Positions 18,208 to 26,771 of a stretch of 64,000 bases of DNA are shown piece by piece. The notes beneath the pieces were generated by a model that ran no database searches, had not been told where the DNA came from, and was given only the letters and a program-made list of their open reading frames with translations. A program made the position numbers and the translations under genes. The stretch's first letter is position 1. The number at the start of each line of letters is the position of its first letter. Source of the stretch: JAIVHA01 sp965367295 (GTDB taxonomy: Bacteria; Pseudomonadota; Gammaproteobacteria; DSM-19610); assembly GCA_965367295.1 (NCBI GenBank), contig CBDUHN010000006.1:1-64000 (forward strand), read 5' to 3'.

Positions 18208-19785
18208 ATGAGTACTGCAACAACAACACACGACGCACATCACGAAGCACGTCCTAGCGGGCTACTGCGCTGGGTATTCACTACCAATCACAAGGACATC
18301 GGCAGCCTTTATTTGTTGTTCTCGCTGCTCATGTTCATGGTCGGCGGCGCCATGGCCATGGTGATTCGCGCAGAGCTGTTCCAGCCGGGGTTGCAGATCG
18401 TGGATCCCATGTTCTTCAATCAGATGACCACCATGCATGCGCTGGTCATGATTTTCGGTGCAGTTATGCCGGCCTTTGTCGGGCTGGCCAACTGGCTGAT
18501 CCCGATGATGATCGGTGCGCCGGACATGGCCTTGCCGCGCATGAATAACTGGTCTTTCTGGATCCTGCCCTTTGCCTTCACCATGCTGCTGTCCACACTA
18601 TTCATGGAAGGTGGTGCGCCGGCAGGTGGCTGGACCATGTACCCGCCGCTGGTGCTGCAGACCGGCAATGCATTTCCGTTCCTGATCTTTTCCGTTCATC
18701 TGATGGGGATTTCCTCCATCATGGGCGCGATCAATGTTGTCGTCACCATCGTGAATATGCGCGCTCCAGGCATGACGCTGATGAAGATGCCCTTGTTCGT
18801 GTGGACTTGGCTGATTACCGCCTACCTGCTCATCGCGGTGATGCCGGTACTGGCCGGTGCAGTGACCATGCTGCTGACTGACAAGTTCTTTGATACTTCG
18901 TTCTTCAGTGCTGCAGGCGGCGGTGATCCGGTGATGTTCCAGCATATTTTCTGGTTCTTCGGGCATCCCGAGGTGTACATCATGATTTTGCCGGCCTTCG
19001 GTATTGTGTCGCAGATCATTCCCACCTTCGCCCGCAAGCCGCTATTCGGCTACAGCTCCATGGTGTATGCCACGGCATCCATCGGTTTCCTGTCGTTTAT
19101 TGTATGGGCGCACCACATGTTCACTGTCGGAATGCCGTTGACCGGTGAACTGTTCTTCATGTATGCCACCATGCTGATCGCGGTGCCTACCGGGGTGAAG
19201 GTGTTTAACTGGGTGTCCACCATGTGGCGCGGTTCCATGACCTTTGAAACCCCGATGCTGTTCGCGCTGGGTTTTGTGGTGATGTTCACCATAGGCGGCT
19301 TCTCCGGGTTGATGCTGGCGCTAACCCCCGTGGATTTTCAATATCACGATACTTACTTTGTGGTGGCGCATTTCCACTATGTGCTGGTAACGGGTGCCGT
19401 GTTCGCCATTATGGCGGCTGCCTACTACTGGCTGCCGAAATGGACCGGTCACATGTATAACGAGAAGCTTGGCAAGTTGCATTTCTGGCTGTCCACCATC
19501 TTCGTGAACGTGTTGTTCTTCCCGCAGCATTTCCTGGGGCTGGCTGGTATGCCGCGACGTATCCCCGATTACTCGGTCCAGTTCGCGGAATTCAATATGA
19601 TCTCCAGTCTCGGCGGCTTTGCCTTTGGTCTCACCCAATTGTTGTTTGTATACATCGTGATCAGCACCATTCGAGGTGGCGCCAAGGCGACAAATCAGGT
19701 GTGGGAAGGGGCTCAAGGGCTGGAGTGGACGCTGAGTTCGCCGCCGCCCTACCACAGCTTTGAAACTGCTCCGGATGTGAAATAG
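18208..19785 (+). CDS. coxA: cytochrome c oxidase subunit I
   Basis: A 525-residue, twelve-helix catalytic subunit that reduces oxygen to water and pumps protons. The CuB/heme region HPEVYIMILPAFG (with the cross-linked His-Tyr pair) and VWAHHMFTVGMP are intact, as are the heme-binding HDTYFVVAHFHYVL segment and the D-channel ANWLIPMMIGAPDMALPRMNN segment. This places it in the A-type heme-copper oxidases. It begins 21 bases after coxB, with GGAGGAG-like GTGGAGGAGT before its ATG. Heme type (a or o) at the site cannot be read from sequence, and the heme A synthase gene is not in the cluster. Confidence 0.97.
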   Translation: MSTATTTHDAHHEARPSGLLRWVFTTNHKDIGSLYLLFSLLMFMVGGAMAMVIRAELFQPGLQIVDPMFFNQMTTMHALVMIFGAVMPAFVGLANWLIPMMIGAPDMALPRMNNWSFWILPFAFTMLLSTLFMEGGAPAGGWTMYPPLVLQTGNAFPFLIFSVHLMGISSIMGAINVVVTIVNMRAPGMTLMKMPLFVWTWLITAYLLIAVMPVLAGAVTMLLTDKFFDTSFFSAAGGGDPVMFQHIFWFFGHPEVYIMILPAFGIVSQIIPTFARKPLFGYSSMVYATASIGFLSFIVWAHHMFTVGMPLTGELFFMYATMLIAVPTGVKVFNWVSTMWRGSMTFETPMLFALGFVVMFTIGGFSGLMLALTPVDFQYHDTYFVVAHFHYVLVTGAVFAIMAAAYYWLPKWTGHMYNEKLGKLHFWLSTIFVNVLFFPQHFLGLAGMPRRIPDYSVQFAEFNMISSLGGFAFGLTQLLFVYIVISTIRGGAKATNQVWEGAQGLEWTLSSPPPYHSFETAPDVK

Positions 19786-19802
19786 GAGGCACATGTCGAC
19801 TC

Positions 19803-19937
19803 ATGAATGAAGTGAAGGGGTTGCGTATGTCCAATGATGAAGCAAGGGATCGTCGAGCCCGGGCCTGGGCGCTGGGCACCGGTGCCCTGGCGATCGCAAT
19901 CTATGTCGGATTCATCCTGTTGAAATTTTTGGATTGA
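19803..19937 (+). CDS. small cytochrome oxidase assembly-type membrane protein (44 aa)
   Basis: A 44-residue ORF with a charged, Arg-rich N-terminus (EARDRRARAWALG) and one membrane helix (TGALAIAIYVGFILLKFL). Small proteins of this kind, annotated as cytochrome oxidase small assembly proteins, are found between coxA and ctaG in many proteobacteria. An internal ATG at 19827 would give 36 residues and could be the true start. Its TGA overlaps the ctaG ATG (TGATG), so translation is likely coupled. Its role is not established. Confidence 0.7.
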   Translation: MNEVKGLRMSNDEARDRRARAWALGTGALAIAIYVGFILLKFLD

Positions 19938-20473
19938 TGATGAATTCCACTGCCCAGGCGGCGAATCAGCGCACATTACGCAAGCTGCTATGGGTAGTGG
20001 TCGGCATGTTCGGGTTCGTGTATGCCTTGGTGCCACTCTACAGCGTGTTCTGTCAGGTGACGGGGTTGGGCGGGAAAACCAGTTCAGAACGAGCTGAACA
20101 GGTGGAGGTGCCGGTCGATCTGAATCGGGTGGTGACGGTGGAGTTTGTTGCCAGCCTCAATCAGGGTATGCCCTGGAAGTTTCATCCTGATGTCACGGAA
20201 ATACAGGTGCATCCAGGGGAAACCTACCAGACCAGTTTTTACGCCGAGAATATTGCCGACCGGGCCATTACCGGGCAGGCAGTACCCAGTGTGGCGCCTG
20301 GCAATGCAGCACGTTATTTCAAGAAAACGGAGTGCTTCTGCTTTACCGAGCAGCACTTTGCCCCCGGGGAGGGGCGGGATATGCCGCTGATCTTCATGCT
20401 GGACCCGAAGCTTCCCAAGGATGTTGTGCGGGTGACCCTTTCCTATACCTTCTTCGATAAGGAAGGCGCGTAG
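19937..20473 (+). CDS. ctaG: cytochrome c oxidase assembly protein CtaG/Cox11
   Basis: A 178-residue protein with one N-terminal membrane helix (about 15-37) and a periplasmic copper-binding domain. The Cox11 copper motif CFCFTEQ and the following HFAPGEGRDMPLIF are present. It delivers copper to the CuB site of subunit I. The start overlaps the stop of the preceding small ORF; a second ATG follows directly at 19940. Position between coxA and coxC is the standard one. Confidence 0.94.
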   Translation: MMNSTAQAANQRTLRKLLWVVVGMFGFVYALVPLYSVFCQVTGLGGKTSSERAEQVEVPVDLNRVVTVEFVASLNQGMPWKFHPDVTEIQVHPGETYQTSFYAENIADRAITGQAVPSVAPGNAARYFKKTECFCFTEQHFAPGEGRDMPLIFMLDPKLPKDVVRVTLSYTFFDKEGA

Positions 20474-20530
20474 CGGGGCACGGACGATGAAATTGCAGGT
20501 ATTACGTATTGGCTAAGAGAGGAATGAGGC

Positions 20531-21403
20531 ATGAGTGAAGCGCATGGCGGTTATTATGTCCCCCACGGGAGTCACTGGCCCATTGTAGGTTCGGTCGGCC
20601 TGACAACCCTGGTGGTGGGATTTGCATCTTTCCTGAATGGGTCTAGCACCGGCACAACCTTGATGGCGGCGGGTGTGGTCATTACGCTGATCATGATGTT
20701 TGGCTGGTTTGGCACCGTTGTGAATGAAAGCGTCAAGGGTATGTACAACGAGCAGGTGGATAGATCCTTTCGCTGGGGGATGAGCTGGTTCATTTTCTCG
20801 GAGGTGATGTTCTTCGCGGCTTTCTTTGGCGCTCTGTTCTATGCCAGGGCCTATTCTGTGCCCTGGCTGTCCGGCATGGATGTGTCCACCAATGAGCTGC
20901 TGTGGCCGAATTTCACCGGCGACGCCGCGGCTTGGCCCACTAATGGGCCAGCGGATCTGGGTGGGGAATTCAAGATCCTGGATCCCTGGAAACTTCCGGC
21001 ACTGAATACCCTGCTGTTGCTCTCCAGTGGCGTTACCATCACCCTTGCGCACTGGGCATTGAAAAAAGGTAGCCGCGGTCCACTGGTGTTGTGGATGCTT
21101 GCCACTGTGGCGCTCGGGGTGAGCTTTCTGTACTTCCAGGTTCACGAGTATGCGGAAGCCTACAGCGAGCACTACAACCTGACCCTGGGTTCAGGCATCT
21201 ATGGCTCGACGTTCTTCATGCTCACCGGGTTTCATGGTTTCCATGTCACCGTAGGGGCGATCATGCTGTCGGTGATCACCCTGCGCTGTATCAAGGGGCA
21301 TTTCAGCGCCCATAACCATTTCGCCTTTGAGGCAGTGGCCTGGTACTGGCATTTTGTGGACGTGGTCTGGCTGGGTTTGTTTATCTTTGTCTATCTGCTC
21401 TAG
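20531..21403 (+). CDS. coxC: cytochrome c oxidase subunit III
   Basis: A 290-residue, seven-helix subunit III, with the family segments HPWPI-like SHWPIVGSVGL, RWGMSWFIFSEVMFFAAFFGALFYAR near residue 80 and GFHGFHVTVGAIML and AVAWYWHFVDVVWLGLFIFVYLL at the end. It stabilises subunit I against turnover inactivation. A GAGAGGAATGAGGC stretch gives the ribosome binding site. The gene ends 42 bases before the convergent DUF2909 gene; a GGGCCGGGC / GCCCGG hairpin in this gap may terminate transcription. Confidence 0.96.
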   Translation: MSEAHGGYYVPHGSHWPIVGSVGLTTLVVGFASFLNGSSTGTTLMAAGVVITLIMMFGWFGTVVNESVKGMYNEQVDRSFRWGMSWFIFSEVMFFAAFFGALFYARAYSVPWLSGMDVSTNELLWPNFTGDAAAWPTNGPADLGGEFKILDPWKLPALNTLLLLSSGVTITLAHWALKKGSRGPLVLWMLATVALGVSFLYFQVHEYAEAYSEHYNLTLGSGIYGSTFFMLTGFHGFHVTVGAIMLSVITLRCIKGHFSAHNHFAFEAVAWYWHFVDVVWLGLFIFVYLL

Positions 21404-21445
21404 GCGGATATGCGGGCCGGGCGCTGGTGGTGGGGCCCGGTTCCG

Positions 21446-21709
21446 CTAATGAGTGGGCTGAACGCCGTGAGGCTGGATAACGCCGGTGTAAATGCCCAGC
21501 ATCAGCAGTCCGAACAGAAGCACGGACAGCAGGATGCGTACGGTCAGGGCCTTTACCGTGCGATCGGAATCGGAATGGTCGCGGATCATGTAGATCAGGC
21601 CACTACCCAGGCTGGCGAGAATGCCCAGCAGCACTACCACCACGAAGATTTTGGGAAGTAATTCCATGGAATATTTGCTCATGCGGTTTGAGGAAACAGT
21701 ATACGGCAT
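21446..21709 (-). CDS. DUF2909 twin transmembrane protein
   Basis: Up to 87 residues with two membrane helices (IFVVVVLLGILASLGSGLIYM and ILLSVLLFGLLMLGIYTGVI) and a charged loop between them, the pattern of DUF2909 proteins that are regularly found inside cytochrome oxidase gene clusters. It is transcribed against the cox genes and divergently from SURF1. Candidate starts are at 21709, 21682 and 21667; none has a clear ribosome binding site, and 21667 (starting MELLPKIF) would give a typical length. Function unknown; an accessory role in oxidase assembly is inference from position. Confidence 0.78.
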   Translation of the reverse strand: MPYTVSSNRMSKYSMELLPKIFVVVVLLGILASLGSGLIYMIRDHSDSDRTVKALTVRILLSVLLFGLLMLGIYTGVIQPHGVQPTH

Positions 21710-21741
21710 GGGTCAGATGCGATGCGAACAGTGGTCCGGGT

Positions 21742-22482
21742 GTGCGGGTGCGGCTGGGAGGCTATGAATTCCGTCCGCCGGGATTGCCGGTAAGCCTGGT
21801 AACCCTGCTGACCCTGCTGCTACTACTGGGTCTGGGATTCTGGCAGCTCGACCGGGCGGAGCAGAAACGGCAATTGCTGGCGCAGTATGGAGTTCAGCAT
21901 CGAGATGTCGCCATTCAGGTGCGTGATGATCTTGTTGCCTCTGCCGATCTGGACTACCGGGCGGCACAGGTGCAGGGGCAATATGATGTGGCCCACCAGT
22001 TCCTGCTCGATAACCGCACCCATCAGGGAGTCGCCGGTTACGAGGTGTTGACGCCGCTGCGCATGGCGGGGAGTCGTGAGGCGATTCTGGTTAATCGCGG
22101 CTGGGTGCCGGTGGGCATGAGCCGGGAGCGGTTGCCAGACCTGACAGTCGAGGCGGGGAGGGTGCAGTTGGAGGGTTTGTTGAAACGCCCTGCAAAGGTG
22201 TTCACCCTGGGTGAAGGCGAGGACCGCGAACTGGGTTGGCCAAAGGTGCTGCAGCAGGTGCGACTGGACCTGCAGGCCGAACAACTCGGTTACCCGCTGG
22301 CGCCGATGCTGTTGCTGCTGGGACCGGAAGAAGCGGGTGGATATGTGCGCGAATGGCGGCCGGTAGCGGGTTTTGGGCCGGAGCGGAATGTGGGGTATGC
22401 GGTGCAGTGGTTTGCGCTGGCCGTTGCCCTGACCCTGATTTATGTGTTGGTGAATAGCAGGCATGGACGTTATGACGAGTAG
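21742..22482 (+). CDS. SURF1-family cytochrome oxidase biogenesis protein
   Basis: About 246 residues, with a membrane helix at each end (LVTLLTLLLLLGLGFWQLDRAEQK near the start and VQWFALAVALTLIYVLVNSR at the end) and a periplasmic domain with VNRGWVP and GYAVQWFALA, all typical of SURF1. SURF1 helps insert heme a into subunit I. The start is uncertain: GTG codons at 21742 or 21748 place the protein like its relatives (LGGYEFRPP), while a TTG at 21688 would extend it upstream. The next gene overlaps its end by 20 bases. Confidence 0.85.
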   Translation: MRVRLGGYEFRPPGLPVSLVTLLTLLLLLGLGFWQLDRAEQKRQLLAQYGVQHRDVAIQVRDDLVASADLDYRAAQVQGQYDVAHQFLLDNRTHQGVAGYEVLTPLRMAGSREAILVNRGWVPVGMSRERLPDLTVEAGRVQLEGLLKRPAKVFTLGEGEDRELGWPKVLQQVRLDLQAEQLGYPLAPMLLLLGPEEAGGYVREWRPVAGFGPERNVGYAVQWFALAVALTLIYVLVNSRHGRYDE

Positions 22483-23107
22483 TAGTGAGGCGATGGGGCG
22501 GATGCAGGTACCCAGTCAAACCCGTTCGAGGTTGACGTTGTTGCTGGTGTTTGGCCTGTTTGCCGCGCCAGTGATCTTTGCCTGGCTGGCCTTCTTTGTC
22601 TTTGAAGACTGGCGGCCGACCGGTACCAGCAATCATGGCGAGTTGATTGCGCCACCAGTTGCCTTGCGTTTTGCGTCGCTGTCGGTAATAGAGGGTGAGC
22701 CGCTGCAGGAAGCGTTTTTGCAGGGGAAATGGACCTACGTGATGTGGGCGGGGGCCGAGTGTGGCAAGGACTGCCATGAGCGACTGTATCTGATGCGTCA
22801 GGTCCGGCTGGCCCAAGGCAAGAATATTGATCGCATCCAGCGGCTCTTGCTGGTGCAGGGAATGGGTGGACAGGAGCTTCGGGCGTTGCAGGCCCAATTT
22901 CCCGGGCTGGTGATTGCCTATGGTGATCGTGCCGAATTGAGCGGCCTGGCCAGTCAGTTCGCACCGGAGAATACGGGGCAGGAGAAAGGGCGTATGTACC
23001 TGATCGACCCCATGGGTAACCTGATGATGCGCTATGCCGCGGACGCGGAACCTAAGGGTATCGTTAAGGATCTGGGGCGGCTATTGAAGATTTCCTATGT
23101 GGGCTAG
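22463..23107 (+). CDS. Sco-like thioredoxin-fold protein of the oxidase cluster
   Basis: A 214-residue protein with one N-terminal membrane helix (about 23-46) and a periplasmic thioredoxin-fold domain. It has a CGKDC pair, spaced as in the Sco copper-binding CxxxC motif, and a late YLIDPMGNLMMRY segment like Sco. The conserved third copper ligand, a His before that segment in Sco proteins, is not present. Such genes sit between SURF1 and COX15 or ctaB in many gammaproteobacteria. It may be a thiol-disulfide partner in CuA assembly rather than a copper chaperone. Confidence 0.72.
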   Translation: MDVMTSSSEAMGRMQVPSQTRSRLTLLLVFGLFAAPVIFAWLAFFVFEDWRPTGTSNHGELIAPPVALRFASLSVIEGEPLQEAFLQGKWTYVMWAGAECGKDCHERLYLMRQVRLAQGKNIDRIQRLLLVQGMGGQELRALQAQFPGLVIAYGDRAELSGLASQFAPENTGQEKGRMYLIDPMGNLMMRYAADAEPKGIVKDLGRLLKISYVG

Positions 23108-23142
23108 TTTGGACGCATATAAATAAGAACGTCGGGGGTGTG

Positions 23143-24063
23143 ATGTCTGAGCATATTCGAAGCTATTCCCTGAGCGAGGCCCTGATGGAACGGGTGCGCG
23201 ACTACCTGGCAGTCTGCAAGCTGAAGGTAGTGGCGCTGATTGTGTTCACGGCCCTGGTGGGAATGTTTCTGGCGGCACCCGGCTTGGTCCCATTGTCGGC
23301 TTTGTTTTTCGGTACGCTCGGGATCGGTATGGCGGCGGCGTCCGCCGCGGCCATCAATCACGTGGTGGATCAGCATATCGATGCACGCATGGCACGCACC
23401 TGTAATCGGCCGGTGGCCGCCGGTCAATTGAGTAGTCGCAACTGCCTGGTGTTCGCAATTGGTACCGGTTTGGTGGCAATGGCCATTCTGGCCGGCTTCG
23501 TGAATATGCTGACGGCCGCCCTGACCTTCGCTTCGCTGATCGGTTATGCAGTGATCTACACCCTCTATCTCAAGCGTGCCACACCCCAGAACATCGTGAT
23601 CGGCGGGGCCGCCGGTGCGGCCCCGCCGGTGCTGGGCTGGGTGGCGGTTACGGGGCAGGTGGACCCCCATTCCCTGCTGCTGTTTCTGATCATCTTCACC
23701 TGGACGCCGCCCCACTTCTGGGCGCTGGCAATCCATCGCCGTCTGGAGTACGCCAGTGTGGATATCCCCATGCTCCCGGTTACTCATGGGGTGGACCTGA
23801 CCCGTTTGCATGTACTGCTTTATACGGTGCTACTGCTGATCGTGACCCTGTTGCCGTACCTTACCCATATGAGCGGTCCCGTCTACCTGGCGGGTGCGCT
23901 GGTGTTGGGTGGCATGTTCCTGCAGCATGCCTGGCGGCTGCTGCATGACGAGGGGCATGCCATGAAGACTTTCGGCTTTTCCATTGTCTATCTCATGGCC
24001 CTGTTCGCTTTCCTGTTGGTGGACCATTACATTCCGGTACTGGGCGCCCTGCTTCAGTCCTGA
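23143..24063 (+). CDS. ctaB: protoheme IX farnesyltransferase (heme O synthase)
   Basis: A 306-residue, nine-helix UbiA-family prenyltransferase that converts heme B to heme O. The first Asp-rich motif appears as NHVVDQHIDARMARTCNRP and the second region as YTLYLKRATPQN, both standard for CtaB/CyoE. The ATG at 23143 follows a GGGGGTG stretch; an in-frame GTG lies immediately before. In aerobic relatives ctaA/COX15 often precedes this gene to make heme A; here it does not, although the oxidase is otherwise a caa3 type. Confidence 0.95.
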   Translation: MSEHIRSYSLSEALMERVRDYLAVCKLKVVALIVFTALVGMFLAAPGLVPLSALFFGTLGIGMAAASAAAINHVVDQHIDARMARTCNRPVAAGQLSSRNCLVFAIGTGLVAMAILAGFVNMLTAALTFASLIGYAVIYTLYLKRATPQNIVIGGAAGAAPPVLGWVAVTGQVDPHSLLLFLIIFTWTPPHFWALAIHRRLEYASVDIPMLPVTHGVDLTRLHVLLYTVLLLIVTLLPYLTHMSGPVYLAGALVLGGMFLQHAWRLLHDEGHAMKTFGFSIVYLMALFAFLLVDHYIPVLGALLQS

Positions 24064-24179
24064 TCCCCCCTCCGGCGGCGCTGGATCCCCATCCGACGGG
24101 GAATAGTGTCGTTGTGCCCACCGTCCTGGTCTATACCTTTCCCCACCACTGCCGGGAGCCCTGCGTCGTTCCCCTGGGT

Positions 24180-24208
24180 TTGCGCAGGGATAATCGATAT
24201 ATTAGAAT
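24180..24208 (+). promoter_or_regulatory. possible promoter of ccoNOQP
   Basis: TTGCGC, 17 bases, TAGAAT. The -10 box matches five of six positions, the -35 box three. RNA would start near 24215, about 65 bases before the ccoN ATG. No FNR/ANR site is visible nearby. Confidence 0.35.
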
Positions 24209-24279
24209 GTCGTGATATTTTCCGTTCCCGACTTGGAACCCGGCAGCCCCGCCGGGGCCCGCCGTTATTGAGGCAGCGT

Positions 24280-25734
24280 ATGGCACACAGCAGCGTAGCG
24301 ACCACACAAGAATACAACTACGAAATCATCCGGAAGTTCGCCATCATGGCGCTGGTCTGGGGTCTCCTGGGCATGTCCGCCGGCCTGTATGTGGCCTCGG
24401 AACTGGCCTGGCCCTTCCTGAACTTCGATATTCCGGAAATCACCTTCGGCCGTCTGCGTCCGGTACACACTACACTGGTGATCTTCGGCTTCGGCGGTAG
24501 TGCACTGTTTGCGACTTCATATTACGTGGTACAGCGTACCTGTCAGACGCGCCTCTATAGTGATTTCCTTGCCAACGTTACCTTCTGGGGCTGGCAGGCT
24601 GTGATTTTACTGGGTGCCCTGAGCTACATGTTCGGCATTACCCAGTCTCGTGAATACGCTGAATTCGAGTGGCCGCTGGACATCGCCATCACGGTGGTCT
24701 GGGTGTGTTATTTCTGGATCTACGTGCAGACCCTGCGCCGCCGCTCCCAGCCACATATCTACGTGGCCAACTGGTTCTACATGGCCTTCATTCTGGCCAC
24801 CGCCATTCTGCATATTTTCAACAACCTGGCCGTGCCTGTCGGTCTGTTCAGCCTGAAGTCCTATAGCATGTTCTCCGGTGTGCAGGATGCCATGACCCAG
24901 TGGTGGTACGGCCACAACGCAGTGGGCTTCTTCCTGACCGCAGCCTTCCTCGGCATGATGTACTACTTCGTACCCAAGCAGGCCGGTCGGCCGGTGTACT
25001 CCTACCGCCTGTCCATTGTGCATTTCTGGGCGCTGTCCTTCCTTTATATGTGGGTGGGCGCGCATCACCTGCACTGGACCGCATTGCCGGACTGGACTTC
25101 TACCCTGGCGGCGACCTTCTCCATCATGCTGCTGCTACCGTCCTGGGGCGGCATGATCAACGGGATCATGACCCTGTCTGGCGCCTGGCATAAGCTGCGT
25201 ACTGACCCGATCATGTTGTTCCTGATTGCCGCGCTGTCCTTCTACGGTATGTCCACCTTCGAAGGCCCGATGATGTCGTTGAAGAGCGTGAACGCCCTGT
25301 CTCACTACACTGACTGGACCATTGGTCATGTGCACTCCGGTGCTCTGGGCTGGGTGGCGCTGGTGTCCTTCGGCTCCTTCTATCATATGATCCCGCGTCT
25401 TTATGACACCAAGATCTACAGCATCAAGCTGATCTATGTACATTTCTTCCTGGCCACCATCGGTATCCTGCTGTACATCATCGCCATGTGGGTATCCGGT
25501 ATCGGCCAGGGTCTGCTGCTGCGAGCCTTCGACGACTTCGGCAACCTGGCCTACACCTTCATCGAAACGGTAACCTTCATGCATACCCCGTATGTGGGCC
25601 GAGCCCTCGGTGGTGCCTTCTTCCTGTCGGGTGTGGTGGTGATGGCGTACAACGTCTTCATGACCCTGCGCCAGGCCAAGGCAGAGCAGGCGGCTGTGGA
25701 AGCCAAGATCGCAGCCAAGATGGCCCGCGCCTAA
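24280..25734 (+). CDS. ccoN: cbb3-type cytochrome c oxidase subunit I
   Basis: A 484-residue, twelve-helix catalytic subunit of the high-affinity cbb3 oxidase. Typical CcoN signatures are QWWYGHNAVGFFLTAAFLGMMYYFVPK (with the CuB His and the catalytic Tyr region), GAHHLHWTALPDW and TIGHVHSGALGWVAL. I chose the ATG at 24280, preceded by GAGG at a good distance, because the upstream in-frame stretch has no family resemblance. It starts the ccoNOQP operon, placed directly after the caa3-type cluster. Confidence 0.96.
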   Translation: MAHSSVATTQEYNYEIIRKFAIMALVWGLLGMSAGLYVASELAWPFLNFDIPEITFGRLRPVHTTLVIFGFGGSALFATSYYVVQRTCQTRLYSDFLANVTFWGWQAVILLGALSYMFGITQSREYAEFEWPLDIAITVVWVCYFWIYVQTLRRRSQPHIYVANWFYMAFILATAILHIFNNLAVPVGLFSLKSYSMFSGVQDAMTQWWYGHNAVGFFLTAAFLGMMYYFVPKQAGRPVYSYRLSIVHFWALSFLYMWVGAHHLHWTALPDWTSTLAATFSIMLLLPSWGGMINGIMTLSGAWHKLRTDPIMLFLIAALSFYGMSTFEGPMMSLKSVNALSHYTDWTIGHVHSGALGWVALVSFGSFYHMIPRLYDTKIYSIKLIYVHFFLATIGILLYIIAMWVSGIGQGLLLRAFDDFGNLAYTFIETVTFMHTPYVGRALGGAFFLSGVVVMAYNVFMTLRQAKAEQAAVEAKIAAKMARA

Positions 25735-25759
25735 TTGAGCCGAACCGGAGACGAGATAA

Positions 25760-26497
25760 GTGATTAAGCACGAAAGTATCGAAACCAACGCCGGCCTCCT
25801 GATTGCGCTCACCATGATCGTGATCAGTATCGGGGGTCTGGTGGAAATCGTTCCCCTGTTCTTCATTGAGGACACCATCGAAAAGGTGGAGGGTGTGCGT
25901 CCCTATACGCCGCTGGAACTGCGCGGACGGGACATCTACCAGCGCGAAGGCTGCTACCTGTGCCACTCGCAGATGATCCGTCCGTTCCGGGATGAAATGC
26001 TGCGCTACGGCCATTACTCCCTGGCGGCCGAGTCCCAGTACGACCATCCCTTCCAGTGGGGCTCCAAGCGTACCGGGCCGGACCTGGCGCGCGTGGGTGG
26101 CAAGTATTCCAGTGAGTGGCATGTGGCACATCTGATCAATCCGCGTGATGTGGTGCCGGATTCCATCATGCCCAGCTATCCCTGGTTGCAGGAACATGAA
26201 CTGGCCTATGCCGATGTCCAGGACCGCATGCGTGCCCTGAAGGTCACCGGCGTTCCCTATTCTGAAACCCAGGAAGAATACGATGCCAACGTGGCCCAGT
26301 TCGGAGAGGAAACCGCCAAACAGCTGGATATTCTGCATGCGGAAGAAAACCTGATGCGCCAGGCGCAGTTCGGCAACTATGACGGTCAGCGTGAGCGTAC
26401 GACGGAAATGGATGCCCTGGTTGCCTACTTGCAGGTGTTGGGCACCATGGTGGACTTCAGCAAGTACGACGAAGGCTATTTCGTAGAATTCCGGTAG
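25760..26497 (+). CDS. ccoO: cbb3-type cytochrome c oxidase subunit II (monoheme)
   Basis: A 245-residue membrane-anchored monoheme cytochrome. One N-terminal helix (LLIALTMIVISIGGLVEIVPLFF) is followed by the heme c motif CYLCHS near residue 72 and the family stretch QMIRPFRDEMLRYG. The later PDSIMPSYPWL segment probably gives the axial Met. Translation starts at GTG, with GGAG upstream. It lies 25 bases after ccoN and passes electrons from CcoP to the binuclear centre. Confidence 0.95.
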   Translation: MIKHESIETNAGLLIALTMIVISIGGLVEIVPLFFIEDTIEKVEGVRPYTPLELRGRDIYQREGCYLCHSQMIRPFRDEMLRYGHYSLAAESQYDHPFQWGSKRTGPDLARVGGKYSSEWHVAHLINPRDVVPDSIMPSYPWLQEHELAYADVQDRMRALKVTGVPYSETQEEYDANVAQFGEETAKQLDILHAEENLMRQAQFGNYDGQRERTTEMDALVAYLQVLGTMVDFSKYDEGYFVEFR

Positions 26498-26558
26498 TGA
26501 CCCCGGCCCTCGGATGCCAATGGCGTTCGAGGCCATACCCGAAGGGAGGAGTAGGCCT

Positions 26559-26771
26559 GTGCCTGAGTGGCTGATGTGGTTTACCCGCATGGAAAACAGC
26601 AAGATTGTAGCGTTGGTGCTGTTCTTCGTGACCTTCTGCGGGATTCTGGTTTATGTGTACAGCGGCAAGCAGCGCAAAGAGCGGCTGGAGTCGTACAAGT
26701 ACATTCCGCTTCAAGATGACGATGATGAGGATCGGACAACCGATTCTGACAAGGTAAGCAAAGATGAGTGA
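26559..26771 (+). CDS. ccoQ: cbb3-type oxidase small subunit CcoQ
   Basis: About 70 residues with one membrane helix (IVALVLFFVTFCGILVYVYS) followed by KQRKERLESYKYIPLQDDD and an acidic tail, the usual CcoQ layout. I chose the GTG at 26559 because AGGGAGGAG lies seven bases upstream; the open frame continues back to 26514. The last eight bases overlap the start of ccoP in another frame. CcoQ stabilises the assembled complex. Confidence 0.85.
   Translation: MPEWLMWFTRMENSKIVALVLFFVTFCGILVYVYSGKQRKERLESYKYIPLQDDDDEDRTTDSDKVSKDE

Noticed and set aside
24160..24215. FNR/ANR box upstream of ccoN
   Set aside because: TTGCG-N4-GATAA was considered, but only the first half resembles TTGAT-N4-ATCAA; no better match was found before ccoN.
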